64,000 nt of DNA from Simplicispira metamorpha (GCF_004341365.1 NZ_SLXH01000021.1:1-64000); one strand, 5' to 3'; shown: positions 43,156 to 53,244, counted from the stretch's first letter. A program made the numbers and translations. The notes: generated by a model from the letters alone, not told the origin.

Positions 43156-44841
43156 ATGTCAGAATCTTTTGCCGCCCTTTTTGAAGAATCCCTGCAGCGT
43201 ACCGAAATGCGCCCTGGCGAGGTCATCACCGCCGAAGTCGTGCGCGTGGAACACAGCTTCGTCGTCGTGAACGCTGGCCTCAAGTCTGAAGCCTACGTAC
43301 CGCTGGAAGAATTCAAAAACGATCAGGGCGAAGTCGAAGTTCAAGTGGGCGATTTCGTCTCCGTGGCCATCGGCTCGATCGAAAACGGTTACGGCGACAC
43401 CATCCTGTCGCGTGACACCGCCAAGCGCCTGGCCTCCTGGCTGGCCCTGGAAAAGGCCCTGGAATCCGGCGAATTCGTCACCGGCACCACCAGCGGCAAG
43501 GTCAAGGGCGGCCTGACCGTTCTGGTCAACGGCATCCGCGCATTCCTGCCCGGTTCGCTGATCGATACCCGTCCGATCAAGGATCTGACGCCGTACGAAA
43601 ACAAGACCATGGAATTCAAGGTCATCAAGCTGGATCGCAAGCGCAACAACGTGGTGCTGAGCCGCCGCGCTGTGGTGGAAGCCTCCATGGGCGAAGAGCG
43701 CGCCAAGCTGATGGAAACCCTGAAGGAAGGCTCCATCGTTCAAGGCGTGGTCAAGAACATCACCGAATACGGTGCGTTCGTGGACCTGGGCGGCATCGAC
43801 GGCCTGCTGCACATCACCGACATGGCATGGCGCCGTGTCCGTCACCCCTCCGAAGTGGTCACTGCCGGCCAGGAAATCACCGCCAAGATCCTCAAGTTCG
43901 ACACCGAGAAAAACCGTGTCTCTCTGGGTCTCAAGCAAATGGGTGACGATCCATGGATGGGCGTGTCGCGCCGCTACCCACAAAGCACCCGCCTGTTCGG
44001 CAAGATCACCAACATCGCCGACTACGGCGCGTTTGTTGAACTCGAACCCGGTATCGAAGGCCTGGTGCACGTTTCCGAAATGGACTGGACGAACAAGAAC
44101 ATCGCTCCTTCCAAACTGGTCACGCTGGGCGACGAAGTCGAAGTCATGGTTCTCGAAATCGACGAAGACAAGCGCCGCATCAGCCTGGGCATGAAGCAGT
44201 GCAAGGCCAACCCTTGGCAAGAATTCGCACAAAACACCAAGCGCGGCGACCGCGTCAAGGGCCCGATCAAGTCGATCACCGACTTCGGCGTGTTCGTGGG
44301 TCTGGCTGCTGGTATCGACGGCCTGGTGCACTTGTCTGACCTGTCGTGGAACGAAGCGGGCGAAGCCGCTGTCCGCAATTACAAGAAGGGCCAGGAAGTC
44401 GAAGCCATCGTGCTGGCCGTGGACGTGGATCGCGAACGCATCTCCCTGGGCATCAAGCAGCTCGACGGCGACCCGTTCACCACCTTCGTGACCGTGAACG
44501 ACAAGGGCCAGACCGTGACCGGCAAGGTCAAGACCGTGGACGCCCGTGGCGCTGAAATCGATCTGGGTGAAGACATCATCGGTTACCTGCGTGCTTCGGA
44601 AATCTCCCGCGACCGCGTGGAAGATGCCCGCAACGTGCTCAAGGAAGGCGACGAAGTCACTGCCGTGGTGGTCAATGTGGATCGCAAGACCCGCAACATC
44701 CAGTTGTCGATCAAGCAAAAGGACATGGCCGACGAACAAGGCGCCATGGCCAGCCTGAGCCAACAAGCCAGCCGCGAAAGCGCCGGCACCACCAGCCTGG
44801 GCGCCCTGCTGCGCGCCAAGCTGGACAACTCCGACAAGTAA
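43156..44841 (+). CDS. rpsA: 30S ribosomal protein S1
   Basis: A 561-residue protein with six S1 (OB-fold) domains, which brings mRNA to the 30S subunit. The start [20 protein letters not shown] is characteristic. Domain repeats are visible as [40 protein letters not shown] and [20 protein letters not shown], each followed by a conserved SLGLKQ/SLGMKQ/SLGIKQ ending. The cmk(aroA)-rpsA-ihfB order is conserved in proteobacteria. Codon use is strongly biased, as expected for a highly expressed gene. Confidence 0.98.
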   Translation: MSESFAALFEESLQRTEMRPGEVITAEVVRVEHSFVVVNAGLKSEAYVPLEEFKNDQGEVEVQVGDFVSVAIGSIENGYGDTILSRDTAKRLASWLALEKALESGEFVTGTTSGKVKGGLTVLVNGIRAFLPGSLIDTRPIKDLTPYENKTMEFKVIKLDRKRNNVVLSRRAVVEASMGEERAKLMETLKEGSIVQGVVKNITEYGAFVDLGGIDGLLHITDMAWRRVRHPSEVVTAGQEITAKILKFDTEKNRVSLGLKQMGDDPWMGVSRRYPQSTRLFGKITNIADYGAFVELEPGIEGLVHVSEMDWTNKNIAPSKLVTLGDEVEVMVLEIDEDKRRISLGMKQCKANPWQEFAQNTKRGDRVKGPIKSITDFGVFVGLAAGIDGLVHLSDLSWNEAGEAAVRNYKKGQEVEAIVLAVDVDRERISLGIKQLDGDPFTTFVTVNDKGQTVTGKVKTVDARGAEIDLGEDIIGYLRASEISRDRVEDARNVLKEGDEVTAVVVNVDRKTRNIQLSIKQKDMADEQGAMASLSQQASRESAGTTSLGALLRAKLDNSDK

Positions 44842-44861
44842 GTAACGCCTTGTTCGGTTGA

Positions 44862-44903
44862 ATATGGGCCGGGTGGGTGCGCAAGTGCCCACCCGGCCCA
44901 TAT
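44862..44903 (+). terminator. Perfect long hairpin between rpsA and ihfB
   Basis: ATATGGGCCGGGTGGG and CCCACCCGGCCCATAT form a perfect 16-bp stem. The ten inner bases can add a C-G pair and two wobble pairs closing a GCAA (GNRA-type) tetraloop. No T-run follows, so besides termination it may act as a transcript-stabilising or attenuating structure between the two genes. Confidence 0.7.
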
Positions 44904-44940
44904 GTCCATCAGAACCCAGTTCATGCCCTTGCAGGAATCC

Positions 44941-45264
44941 ATGACCCGATCAGACCTCGTTGAAGAGCTTGCGGCCCGCTTTGGTCACATCACGCACCGT
45001 GATGCAGAACACGCTGTCAAAACCATTCTGGATGCCGTGAGCGAAGCCCTGGTTCGCGGGAACCGTATCGAAATTCGTGGTTTTGGCAGTTTCTCTGCCA
45101 ACACCCGCCCTCCCCGGATGGGTCGCAATCCGCGCAGCGGTGAGGCCGTTGCCATTCCCTCCAAGCGGGTCCCCCACTTCAAGCCCGGCAAAGCTTTGCG
45201 TGAGGCCGTCGATCACCGCACGACCGATGCCACCTACCGTGCCACGACGGCATCTGCCGACTGA
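44941..45264 (+). CDS. ihfB: Integration host factor subunit beta
   Basis: A 107-residue DNA-bending protein of the HU/IHF family, working as a heterodimer with IhfA. The start [18 protein letters not shown] and [20 protein letters not shown] with the intercalating proline in RNPRS are typical. About 13 extra residues ([14 protein letters not shown]) follow the usual end. The ATG at 44941 has GCAGGA upstream; an earlier in-frame ATG at 44902 overlaps the hairpin and is unlikely. Confidence 0.95.
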   Translation: MTRSDLVEELAARFGHITHRDAEHAVKTILDAVSEALVRGNRIEIRGFGSFSANTRPPRMGRNPRSGEAVAIPSKRVPHFKPGKALREAVDHRTTDATYRATTASAD

Positions 45265-45333
45265 CGACCACGGGCCAACATACGCCATCCCCAGTGCGGC
45301 GACACTAAAATCTCCGCGTCATAAAGGGGATGC

Positions 45334-45633
45334 ATGAAATACCTTCTGTGGCTGCTCAAGGCAGCCATTTTTTTTACCCTGTTTGCTTTTGCCCTGAATA
45401 ACCAGCAAGACGCCACCGTGCATTTCTTCTTTGGCACGCAATGGCGTGCTCCGCTGGTGCTGGTGGTGTTGTCGGCTTTTGCCGTGGGCGTAGCCGTGGG
45501 TGTACTGGGCATGGTGCCGCGTTGGTGGATGCACCGCAGCGCAGCGCGCCGCACGGCACATGCAACCCCACCCACACCGGCTCCGGGAACCCCTTCTGGC
45601 ACAGAAGCTGCCCCCCCATCCCATGGAATTTGA
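45334..45633 (+). CDS. lapA: LapA-domain (DUF1049) inner membrane protein
   Basis: A 99-residue protein with two membrane helices (about 5-22 and 42-62). The VHFFFGTQWRAPLVLVVLSA region with the following VGVAVGVLG is the LapA/YciS signature. LapA assists LapB in balancing lipopolysaccharide synthesis. A Pro/Thr-rich tail of about 30 residues is probably cytoplasmic. It overlaps lapB by 11 bases, which fits one operon. Confidence 0.9.
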   Translation: MKYLLWLLKAAIFFTLFAFALNNQQDATVHFFFGTQWRAPLVLVVLSAFAVGVAVGVLGMVPRWWMHRSAARRTAHATPPTPAPGTPSGTEAAPPSHGI

Positions 45634-46780
45634 TATTGGCTGGATACTGCTGGGCTTGCCCCTGGCCTTCATGCTGGGTTGGCTGGCATCGCGGTTCGAT
45701 CTGCGCCAGCTGCGCGCTGAAAACCGCCGTGTGCCCCAGGCCTATTTCAAGGGCCTGAACTTCCTGCTCAACGAGCAGCAAGACCAGGCCATTGACGCCT
45801 TTATCGAAGCAGTGCAAAGCGACCCCGACACCTCGGAACTGCACTTTGCCCTGGGCAACCTGTTTCGCCGCAGGGGTGAATACGACCGGGCCGTGCGCGT
45901 CCATGAGCACCTTTTGTCGCGCGGCGACTTGAGCGACAAAGACCGCGATCGTGCGCAACACGCCCTGGCACTGGACTTTCTGAAAGCAGGTTTGCTGGAC
46001 CGCGCGGAAGCGGCCTTGCAACGCCTGGAAGGAACTGCTTTTGAGAGCCAGGCACGCCTGGCGCTGCTGGCCATCCATGAGCGCTCACGCGACTGGCCCC
46101 TGGCAACCGCCATCGCACAAAAAATGCAGCAATCCCAGCAAGGTGATTTCAGTACCCGGCAGGCGCACTACCTGTGTGAACAAGCGCAAACCCAAATAGC
46201 AGAACAGGATTGGGACGGTGCCACCCAGCGCTTGCAGCAGGCACTGCAAACTGCGGCGCAAGCACCCCGCCCCCGCATTGAACTGGCCAAGCTGCAACTG
46301 CGCCTGGGCCAAGCCCCTGAAGCGGTCGCCACCCTCACGGCCATGGGCAGTGAAACGCCCCATGCCCTGCCTCTGGCAGCAGCGCTGCTGGCGCAAGCCG
46401 CCCAGGCCGCCGGACAGGAGCGGCAGGTACTGCATTTCCTGTGCCAACACTATGAAAATGCCCCCTCACTGGATGTTCTGGACAGTATCGTAGCCCTCGA
46501 GCCATTGGCAGGCAGTGCCCCCCTCCAAGGTCGGATGTGGTATGCCCACCATCTGAAAAAGGAACCCTCGCTGGTGGCTGCTGCCAAATGGATTGCTGGC
46601 GAGGCGCTGGAGCACCCACAGTTCCAGCCCCAGGTACAACGTGCCCTGGACCACGCCGCCCAGCCCCTGACCCGCTACCGCTGCGCTGCCTGTGGTTTTG
46701 AGGCGCGCCAGCATTTCTGGCAATGCCCAGGGTGCCAGACCTGGGACAGCTACCCTGCGCGCCGCATCGAAGAACTCTGA
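45623..46780 (+). CDS. lapB: Lipopolysaccharide assembly protein LapB
   Basis: A 385-residue membrane-anchored TPR protein (YciM/LapB), which controls LpxC levels through FtsH. An N-terminal helix (IGWILLGLPLAFMLGWLAS) anchors it. Tetratricopeptide repeats run from about residue 40 to 320, starting AYFKGLNFLLNEQQDQAIDA. The C-terminal rubredoxin-like knuckle is RCAACGF ... CPGCQTWDSY, as in the family. The ATG at 45623 overlaps the end of lapA. Confidence 0.95.
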   Translation: MEFDIGWILLGLPLAFMLGWLASRFDLRQLRAENRRVPQAYFKGLNFLLNEQQDQAIDAFIEAVQSDPDTSELHFALGNLFRRRGEYDRAVRVHEHLLSRGDLSDKDRDRAQHALALDFLKAGLLDRAEAALQRLEGTAFESQARLALLAIHERSRDWPLATAIAQKMQQSQQGDFSTRQAHYLCEQAQTQIAEQDWDGATQRLQQALQTAAQAPRPRIELAKLQLRLGQAPEAVATLTAMGSETPHALPLAAALLAQAAQAAGQERQVLHFLCQHYENAPSLDVLDSIVALEPLAGSAPLQGRMWYAHHLKKEPSLVAAAKWIAGEALEHPQFQPQVQRALDHAAQPLTRYRCAACGFEARQHFWQCPGCQTWDSYPARRIEEL

Positions 46781-46895
46781 TGCTCCAGTCAGCGCCGCGC
46801 AGCAAAACAGCCGCAACGGAGCGGCCCAGGGTGAACGTTATGATGCTTCGGCGGCACTGGCGCCGCGCCTCACTTCCCCCCCTGGAGCTATGAAC

Positions 46896-47294
46896 ATGCT
46901 GAAAAAATTGCTGATGCTGATTGCCATGCTGTACGCTGCGGCTGCCTTTGCCGCAGTGGATGTCAACAAGGCTACGGCAGCCGAACTCGATGGCATCAAG
47001 GGCATCGGCCCTGCCATCTCAGGAAAAATCCTGGAAGAGCGCAAAAAAGGATCCTTCAAAGACTGGAACGATCTGATTGGCCGCGTCAGTGGCATTGGTG
47101 AAACTTCAGCAGCCCGCTTTTCTGCCAGCGGTCTGACCATCAATGGCAGCGCCTACAGCGGCGCACCAGCCAAAAAAGCCCCCGAAGTACGCCCTGCGGC
47201 CAATGCCAAAGAGGCAGCGGCAACCGCCAAAAAAGACGTCCCCATGGCCCCTGCCGTTGCCCCCATGGCAGCAGCCAGTGGTGCCAAAAAATAA
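46896..47294 (+). CDS. ComEA-like helix-hairpin-helix protein
   Basis: A 132-residue exported protein. The signal peptide LLMLIAMLYAAAAFA ends near residue 20. A ComEA-type double helix-hairpin-helix follows (VDVNKATAAELDGIKGIGPA and DLIGRVSGIGETSAARF), a DNA-binding module used in natural transformation and elsewhere. The tail is rich in Ala, Lys and Pro. GGAG is eight bases before the ATG at 46896; the ATG at 46890 would be too close. Short ComEA homologues of unproven role are common in beta-proteobacteria. Confidence 0.85.
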   Translation: MLKKLLMLIAMLYAAAAFAAVDVNKATAAELDGIKGIGPAISGKILEERKKGSFKDWNDLIGRVSGIGETSAARFSASGLTINGSAYSGAPAKKAPEVRPAANAKEAAATAKKDVPMAPAVAPMAAASGAKK

Positions 47295-47324
47295 CCTGCT
47301 GCGCTAACGCCTGGCTGGCCCGCC

Positions 47325-47347
47325 AACCCGCTGCGGCGGGTTTTTTT
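47325..47347 (+). terminator. Rho-independent terminator after the ComEA-like gene
   Basis: AACCCGC-TGCG-GCGGGTT followed by five more T residues, 31 bases beyond the stop. Confidence 0.85.
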
Positions 47348-47434
47348 CAGCCCGTAGCACAGGCATCGCCCTGCCTACAGGGTAAATCCCGCCGCACCAG
47401 AGTGCAAAAAACCTGCCCGTAAAATTACCGCCGC

Positions 47435-50359
47435 ATGTCCCTGACACTCCTCGTCCTACTCCCCTTCATCGCCAGCGTCATGGCAGCCCTGCTGCCCTCC
47501 AATGCCCGCAATACCGAGTCCACCCTGGCGGGCTTGGTCGCACTGTGGTGCTGTGTGCAAACCGCGCTGTATTTTCCGCAAATCGCTGAGGGCGGCGTGC
47601 TGCGTGAAGAAATCCAGTGGCTGCCCGCCCTGGGTTTGAATCTGGTGCTGCGCATGGATGGGTTCGCCTGGATGTTCTGCATGCTGGTGCTGGGCATTGG
47701 TGCGCTGGTGGTTTTGTACGCCCGGTACTACCTGTCTGCCGCTGACCCGGTGCCCCGTTTTTTTGCTTTTTTTCTCGCCTTCATGGGCGCCATGGTGGGC
47801 GTGGTGCTCTCGGGCAATCTCATTCAGCTGGCACTGTTCTGGGAGCTGACCAGCCTGTTCTCTTTCCTGTTGATTGGCTACTGGCACCACCGCAAGGATG
47901 CACGGCGCGGCGCACGCATGGCGCTGACCGTGACAGGCACCGGCGGACTGTGCATGCTGGCGGGCATGCTGGTGTTGGGCCATATCGTGGGCAGCTACGA
48001 CCTGGACCATGTGTTGGCTGCAGGCCAGCTGGTGCGCGACCACCCGCTGTACCTGGTGGCGTTGGTGTTGGTGCTGCTGGGCGCGCTGACCAAAAGCGCA
48101 CAGTTTCCTTTCCATTTCTGGCTGCCGCATGCCATGGCAGCGCCCACGCCGGTGTCTGCCTATCTGCACTCGGCCACCATGGTCAAGGCCGGGGTGTTTT
48201 TGCTGGCGCGCCTGTGGCCCGTGCTCAGTGGCACGGATGAATGGTTTTGGTTGGTGGGGGGTGCGGGTGCCTGCACGCTGCTGCTGGGCGCCTACATCGC
48301 CATGTTCCAGAACGACCTCAAGGGGCTACTGGCGTATTCGACCATCTCGCACCTGGGCTTGATCACCTTGCTGCTGGGCCTGAACAGCCCGCTGGCCGCC
48401 GTGGCGGCGGTGTTCCACATCCTGAACCACGCGACATTCAAGGCATCGCTGTTCATGGCGGTGGGCATCATCGACCACGAAAGCGGCACGCGCGACATCC
48501 GGCGCCTGTCGGGCCTGCGCACCATGATGCCGGTCACGGCCACGCTGGCTACGGTGGCGGCGGCAGCCATGGCCGGCGTGCCGCTGCTCAACGGTTTTTT
48601 GTCCAAGGAAATGTTTTTTGCCGAAACCGTTTTTCTGGACGGCAGCCCGCTCATCAACAACATCTTGCCGATTGCAGCGACGGTAGCGGGTATGTTCAGC
48701 GTGGCCTACTCGCTGCGCTTCACCATTGATGTGTTCTGGGGCCCTGCCGCCACCGACCTGCCGCTGACACCGCACGAGCCCCCGCACTGGATGCGCGTTC
48801 CGGTAGAGCTGCTGGTGCTGGCTTGTCTGGTGGTGGGCATGCTGCCGGCGTGGTCTGTCGGCAAATACCTCAACGCAGCTGCCTTACCCGTGGTGGGTGG
48901 CGAACTGCCCGCTTTCAGCCTGGCGGTCTGGCACGGTCTCAACACCCCTTTTCTCATGAGCCTGGCTGCTCTGCTGGGCGGCGCAGCGGTGTACCTGGCA
49001 CTGCGCTGGCAACGCGCCCGTGGACACCTCAGTGATGCACCGGGCTTGCAGCACCTCGACGGCCAGCGCATCTTTGAAAGCCTGCTGGCCAACATCAGCC
49101 TGGCCGCCCGTGTAGGCCGACGCTGGCTGGGCACACAGCGCTTGCAGTGGCAAATGCTCTGGCTGGTGTGCGCCGCACTGGCAGCGGCCACCATTCCGCT
49201 GTGGACCCGAGGGCTGCACATCGGCAACCGCACCGCCTTACCTGTTTCTGCCACCTTCATCGGCTTGTGGGCTACGGGCATGACTTGCGCCGTGGCAGCA
49301 GCCTGGCAAGCCAAATACCACCGGCTGGCAGCCCTCACGCTGATGGGCGGCGCAGGGCTGTGTACCAGCATCACCTTCTTGCTGTTCTCAGCACCCGATC
49401 TGGCCCTCACACAGCTGATGGTCGAAATTGTCACCACTGTACTGATCTTGCTGGGCCTGCGCTGGCTGCCCAAGCGCGAGCCCGATCTGCGCCCACCGGC
49501 TGCCGAAGAACTGCGCGCACGCGCACGGCGCCTGCGCGATCTGCTGCTGTCGGTGGCTGCTGGCGGTGGCATGGCGGCCCTGGCACTGGCCATGCTCAGC
49601 CGACCTTTTCCGGAGAGCACTTCCACCTTTTTTCTGGAAAACGCCCTCACAGAAGGTGGCGGCACCAACGTGGTCAACGTCATGCTGGTGGACTTCCGGG
49701 GTTTTGACACCTTTGGCGAAATTGTGGTGCTGGGTATCGTCGCGCTCACGGTCTATGCCCTGCTGCGGCGCTTTCGCCCTGCCCGCGAAACCATGGATCT
49801 GCCTGCCCAGCAGCGCGCTCTGCCCGCTGACCTGGTCACCGACCTGATCAACCCACGCCAAGCCGCCGACACCGCTGTGGGCTACCTGATGGTGCCCGCC
49901 GTGCTGGTGCGGCTGCTGCTGCCCTTTGCCATTCTGGTGGCTATCCACCTGTTCATGCGCGGGCACAACGAGCCCGGTGGCGGCTTTGTTGCAGGACTGG
50001 TGTTTTCCGTGGCGCTGCTGCTGCAATACATCGTCTCGGGCACGCAGTGGGTCGAAGCCCACATGCCCCTGACCCCCCGGCGCTGGATTGCCACTGGCCT
50101 GCTGTGCGCACTGGCCACGGGGCTGGCCTCCCTGTACTGGGGCTACCCGTTCATGACCACGCACACCGCACACCTGAACGTGCCGCTGCTGGGCGAGATG
50201 CACATTGCCAGTGCGCTGTTTTTTGACCTGGGCGTTTTCACGCTCGTTGTAGGAGCCACGCTGGTGATATTGACCTCCATTGCGCACCAGTCGGTGCGCA
50301 GCCACCGTTTCCATGCCCGCGTGGCCGAAGACGCGGCCAACCGACCAGGAGAGCAGTGA
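47435..50359 (+). CDS. mrpA: Monovalent cation/H+ antiporter subunit A with fused subunit B (PhaAB/MrpA')
   Basis: A 974-residue membrane protein. The first part (about 1-640) is related to NADH dehydrogenase subunit 5, with LFWELTSLFSFLLIGYWHH, LLGALTKSAQFPFHFWLPHA and the AYSTISHLGLI segment. After residue about 650 (LLFSAPDLALTQLMVE) come the MrpA C-terminal and MbhE-like parts. The final about 140 residues (MRGHNEPGGGFVAGL) are the MrpB domain. A-B fusion is typical of group 2 Mrp/Pha systems. The complex exchanges Na+ or K+ for protons. It overlaps mrpC by one base. Confidence 0.95.
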   Translation: MSLTLLVLLPFIASVMAALLPSNARNTESTLAGLVALWCCVQTALYFPQIAEGGVLREEIQWLPALGLNLVLRMDGFAWMFCMLVLGIGALVVLYARYYLSAADPVPRFFAFFLAFMGAMVGVVLSGNLIQLALFWELTSLFSFLLIGYWHHRKDARRGARMALTVTGTGGLCMLAGMLVLGHIVGSYDLDHVLAAGQLVRDHPLYLVALVLVLLGALTKSAQFPFHFWLPHAMAAPTPVSAYLHSATMVKAGVFLLARLWPVLSGTDEWFWLVGGAGACTLLLGAYIAMFQNDLKGLLAYSTISHLGLITLLLGLNSPLAAVAAVFHILNHATFKASLFMAVGIIDHESGTRDIRRLSGLRTMMPVTATLATVAAAAMAGVPLLNGFLSKEMFFAETVFLDGSPLINNILPIAATVAGMFSVAYSLRFTIDVFWGPAATDLPLTPHEPPHWMRVPVELLVLACLVVGMLPAWSVGKYLNAAALPVVGGELPAFSLAVWHGLNTPFLMSLAALLGGAAVYLALRWQRARGHLSDAPGLQHLDGQRIFESLLANISLAARVGRRWLGTQRLQWQMLWLVCAALAAATIPLWTRGLHIGNRTALPVSATFIGLWATGMTCAVAAAWQAKYHRLAALTLMGGAGLCTSITFLLFSAPDLALTQLMVEIVTTVLILLGLRWLPKREPDLRPPAAEELRARARRLRDLLLSVAAGGGMAALALAMLSRPFPESTSTFFLENALTEGGGTNVVNVMLVDFRGFDTFGEIVVLGIVALTVYALLRRFRPARETMDLPAQQRALPADLVTDLINPRQAADTAVGYLMVPAVLVRLLLPFAILVAIHLFMRGHNEPGGGFVAGLVFSVALLLQYIVSGTQWVEAHMPLTPRRWIATGLLCALATGLASLYWGYPFMTTHTAHLNVPLLGEMHIASALFFDLGVFTLVVGATLVILTSIAHQSVRSHRFHARVAEDAANRPGEQ

Positions 50360-50724
50360 TGGAGACTACCCTGGCGCTGGCCATCGGTGTGCTGACCGGA
50401 TCGGGGGTGTGGCTGCTGCTGCGCCCACGCACCTTCCAGATCATCATGGGCCTGTCTTTGCTGTCCTACGCCGTCAACCTGTTTATCTTCAGTATGGGGC
50501 GACTGGGCCTGTCCACCGGCATGGAGCCCGTGCTACGCCCCGGCGTAGTGCAAGACCTGGCGCATTACGCCGACCCACTGCCGCAGGCGCTGGTACTCAC
50601 TGCCATCGTCATCGGCTTTGCCATGACAGCCTTGTTCCTGGTCGTTTTGCTGGCATCTCAGGGCCTGTCGGGCACCGACCATGTGGACGGCAGTGAGCCC
50701 AGCCAAGGCCAGGAGAACGCATGA
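50359..50724 (+). CDS. mrpC: Monovalent cation/H+ antiporter subunit C
   Basis: A 121-residue three-helix membrane protein related to NuoK. LLLRPRTFQIIMGLSLLSYA and DPLPQALVLTAIVIGFA are the family motifs. The ATG at 50359 shares one base with the stop of the A/B gene (TGATG), and its stop overlaps mrpD, so the operon is translationally coupled throughout. Confidence 0.95.
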   Translation: METTLALAIGVLTGSGVWLLLRPRTFQIIMGLSLLSYAVNLFIFSMGRLGLSTGMEPVLRPGVVQDLAHYADPLPQALVLTAIVIGFAMTALFLVVLLASQGLSGTDHVDGSEPSQGQENA

Positions 50725-52478
50725 CGGCGCCCCTGTTGTCCCTGGCCCAGGCCAGCATGCCGCACCTCATGCTGGCGCCCATCGTGCTGCCACTGCTGAC
50801 GGCCGCGCTGATGCTGCTGCTGCGCGAAGAGCAGCAGCGCCTCAAGCTCACACTCAATGTCGGCTCCACCTTGCTCGGCCTGGTGGTGGCCATTGCCTTG
50901 CTGGCCTGGACCGATCAGCAGGGCCTGCCCACCACCCTGGGCGCCTACCTGCCCGGCAACTGGCCCGCCCCCTTCGGCATCGTGCTGGCGCTGGACAGGC
51001 TGTCTGCGCTGATGCTGGTGCTGACCAGCATGGTGGGCCTGGCATCAGCGCTGTTTGCCTCGGCGCGCTGGCACCGTGCGGGCGTGCATTACCACCCGCT
51101 GTTCCAGTTCCAGCTCATGGGCCTGGCCGGGGCTTTTCTCACGGCCGACCTGTTCAACCTGTTCGTGTTCTTTGAGATCATGCTGGCCGCCTCGTATGGG
51201 TTGCTGCTGCACGGCTCGGGACGGGCGCGGGTCAAATCCGGGCTGCACTACATCGCCATCAACCTGGCGGCCTCATCGCTGTTCCTGATTGGTGTGTCCA
51301 TGCTCTACGGCATCACTGGCACCCTGAACATGGCCGATCTGGCACGCAGCATGGCCCAGATTGCCGACAGCGATCGCGGCCTGCTGCACGCTGCTGCCGG
51401 TGTGCTGGCCACGGCCTTTCTGATCAAGGCCGCCGCCTGGCCGCTGAACTTCTGGCTGGTGCCTGCCTACAGCGCCGCCACCGCCCCGGTGGGCGCGCTG
51501 TTTGCCATCATGACCAAGGTGGGCATCTACGCCATCTTGCGGCTGTGGACGCTGCTGTTTGGCACCGAATCAGGTGCCTCGGCACTGTTTGGCAGCCTGT
51601 GGCTGGTCAGCGGTGGCCTGCTGACCATGGCCTTTGGCGCCATCGGCATGCTGGGCTCGCAGCGCCTGGGGCACCTGGCCGGTTACGCCGCCGTGCTGTC
51701 GTCGGGCACCTTGCTGGCGGCCATGGGATTTGGCCACAACCTGGTCACCGGGGGCCTGCTGTACTACCTGCCCGGCTCGACGCTGGCCGTCAGCGCGCTG
51801 TTTCTGCTGTGCGACCTGATCGACCGCTGGCGCAGCGAAGGCAGCGGCACCATGCCCTACGAGCCCCACGCCGACGAGGCCCCTTTCCTCAACGCCGAGC
51901 TGATGCCCTCCAAGGGCCTGAACCTGGACGAGGACGAAGAGGTGCTGGTAGGCCGCGTGATTCCGGCCGCCGCCGCCTTCATGGGCCTGGCCTTTCTGGC
52001 CTGCACGCTGATGGTGGCCGGGTTGCCACCGCTGGCCAGCTTTGTCGGCAAGTTCGCCATGCTCACCGCCGTGCTCAACCCGCTGGGCATAGGCGCCTCT
52101 GCCGGACACCAGCCGGGCGTGAGCGGCTGGACTTTTGTGGCCCTGCTGATTGCCTCGGGGCTGCTGGCGCTGGTGGCCCTGACGCGCGCTGGCATACGCC
52201 ACTTCTGGGCCGCCCACGACCGCCCTGCCCCGCAACTGCGCCTGATCGAGGGCCTGCCCATTGCCGCATTGCTGCTGTCCTGCGCCGCGCTGGCCGTGGC
52301 CGCCGGGCCAGTGATGCGCTACACCCAGGCCACTGCAGACGCCCTGCACTCGCCCGGCACCTACGTGCGCGCCGTGATGTCGGCCCTGCCCGTGCCCAAA
52401 CCACCAGAGGCTCCCGTGCAGCCCGGCGACCCGGCCACCCCGGCAGCGCCAGCCGCCCCCGAGGAGAAGGCCCCATGA
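50721..52478 (+). CDS. mrpD: Monovalent cation/H+ antiporter subunit D
   Basis: A 585-residue membrane protein of the NuoM/N type with about 14 helices. FNLFVFFEIMLAASYGLLLH holds the key glutamate, and AAAWPLNFWLVPAYSAATAP carries the lysine-equivalent ion-path region. An internal acidic stretch (LNLDEDEEVLVG) and a Pro-rich tail are longer than in most MrpD. It forms the proton-translocating partner of MrpA. Confidence 0.95.
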   Translation: MTAPLLSLAQASMPHLMLAPIVLPLLTAALMLLLREEQQRLKLTLNVGSTLLGLVVAIALLAWTDQQGLPTTLGAYLPGNWPAPFGIVLALDRLSALMLVLTSMVGLASALFASARWHRAGVHYHPLFQFQLMGLAGAFLTADLFNLFVFFEIMLAASYGLLLHGSGRARVKSGLHYIAINLAASSLFLIGVSMLYGITGTLNMADLARSMAQIADSDRGLLHAAAGVLATAFLIKAAAWPLNFWLVPAYSAATAPVGALFAIMTKVGIYAILRLWTLLFGTESGASALFGSLWLVSGGLLTMAFGAIGMLGSQRLGHLAGYAAVLSSGTLLAAMGFGHNLVTGGLLYYLPGSTLAVSALFLLCDLIDRWRSEGSGTMPYEPHADEAPFLNAELMPSKGLNLDEDEEVLVGRVIPAAAAFMGLAFLACTLMVAGLPPLASFVGKFAMLTAVLNPLGIGASAGHQPGVSGWTFVALLIASGLLALVALTRAGIRHFWAAHDRPAPQLRLIEGLPIAALLLSCAALAVAAGPVMRYTQATADALHSPGTYVRAVMSALPVPKPPEAPVQPGDPATPAAPAAPEEKAP

Positions 52479-52966
52479 AGCGCATCCTGCCCTCGCCCCT
52501 GCTGTCGCTGGCGCTGTTTGGTTTGTGGCTGCTGCTCAACCGCAGCGCCAGCCTGGGCCATGTGCTGCTGGCCACCTGCCTGGCCATTGCCATCCCCTTG
52601 CTGACCGCAGGCCTGCGCCCCCTGCCCGTGCGGGTGCGCAAGCCCGGCACCATCGTGCGCCTGATGCTCACGGTGTGCGTGGACAGCATGCGCTCCAACT
52701 TCGGGGTGATGCGCTTGTTGCTGCTGCCGCACCGGCGTCGCTACCCCCCCGACTTTGTCCATGTGCCCCTGGATGTGCGCGACCCCAACGCGCTGGCCGT
52801 GCTGGCCACCATCGTCTGCATCACCCCCGGCACCGCCTGGGCCGAGCTGTCGCTGGACCGCAGCATGCTGCTGCTGCATGTGCTCGAAGTCGAAGACGCC
52901 GCCGCCATTGCCGCCGACATCAAACAGCGCTACGAGCGCCCGCTCATGGAGATTTTTGAGTCATGA
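52475..52966 (+). CDS. mrpE: Monovalent cation/H+ antiporter subunit E
   Basis: A 163-residue protein with two N-terminal membrane helices (PLLSLALFGLWLLLN, LLATCLAIAIPLLT) and a cytoplasmic domain with VPLDVRDPNALAVLA and TPGTAWAELS. These are the MrpE signatures. The ATG overlaps the mrpD stop (ATGA). MrpE is required for assembly or stability of the complex. Confidence 0.94.
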   Translation: MKRILPSPLLSLALFGLWLLLNRSASLGHVLLATCLAIAIPLLTAGLRPLPVRVRKPGTIVRLMLTVCVDSMRSNFGVMRLLLLPHRRRYPPDFVHVPLDVRDPNALAVLATIVCITPGTAWAELSLDRSMLLLHVLEVEDAAAIAADIKQRYERPLMEIFES

Positions 52967-53244
52967 CCTCTCCCATCCTGTCGTGGGCCTTGCCGCTGGC
53001 CCTGCTCATGCTGGTGCTGGCCATGGGCTGCACCCTGGTGCGCCTGCTGCGCGGCCCCACCGCGCAAGACCGCGTGCTGGCCCTGGACTGCATGTACCTC
53101 AACGCCATGCTGGTGATGCTGGTGCTGGGCCTGCTCTACGACAGCACACACTACTTTGAAGCCGCCCTGCTCATGGCCATCCTGGGCTTTGTCGGCTCGG
53201 TGGCCATGGCCAAGTTTTTGCTGCGCGGCGAGGTGATCGAATGA
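52963..53244 (+). CDS. mrpF: Monovalent cation/H+ antiporter subunit F
   Basis: A 93-residue protein with three membrane helices. LVRLLRGPTAQDRVLALDCM is the conserved MrpF motif, followed by the helix VMLVLGLLYDSTHYFEAALL. It overlaps both neighbours by four bases (ATGA). Confidence 0.94.
   Translation: MTSPILSWALPLALLMLVLAMGCTLVRLLRGPTAQDRVLALDCMYLNAMLVMLVLGLLYDSTHYFEAALLMAILGFVGSVAMAKFLLRGEVIE

Noticed and set aside
43159-44901. 580-codon minus-strand frame opposite rpsA
   Set aside because: Antisense shadow of a strongly codon-biased ribosomal protein gene.
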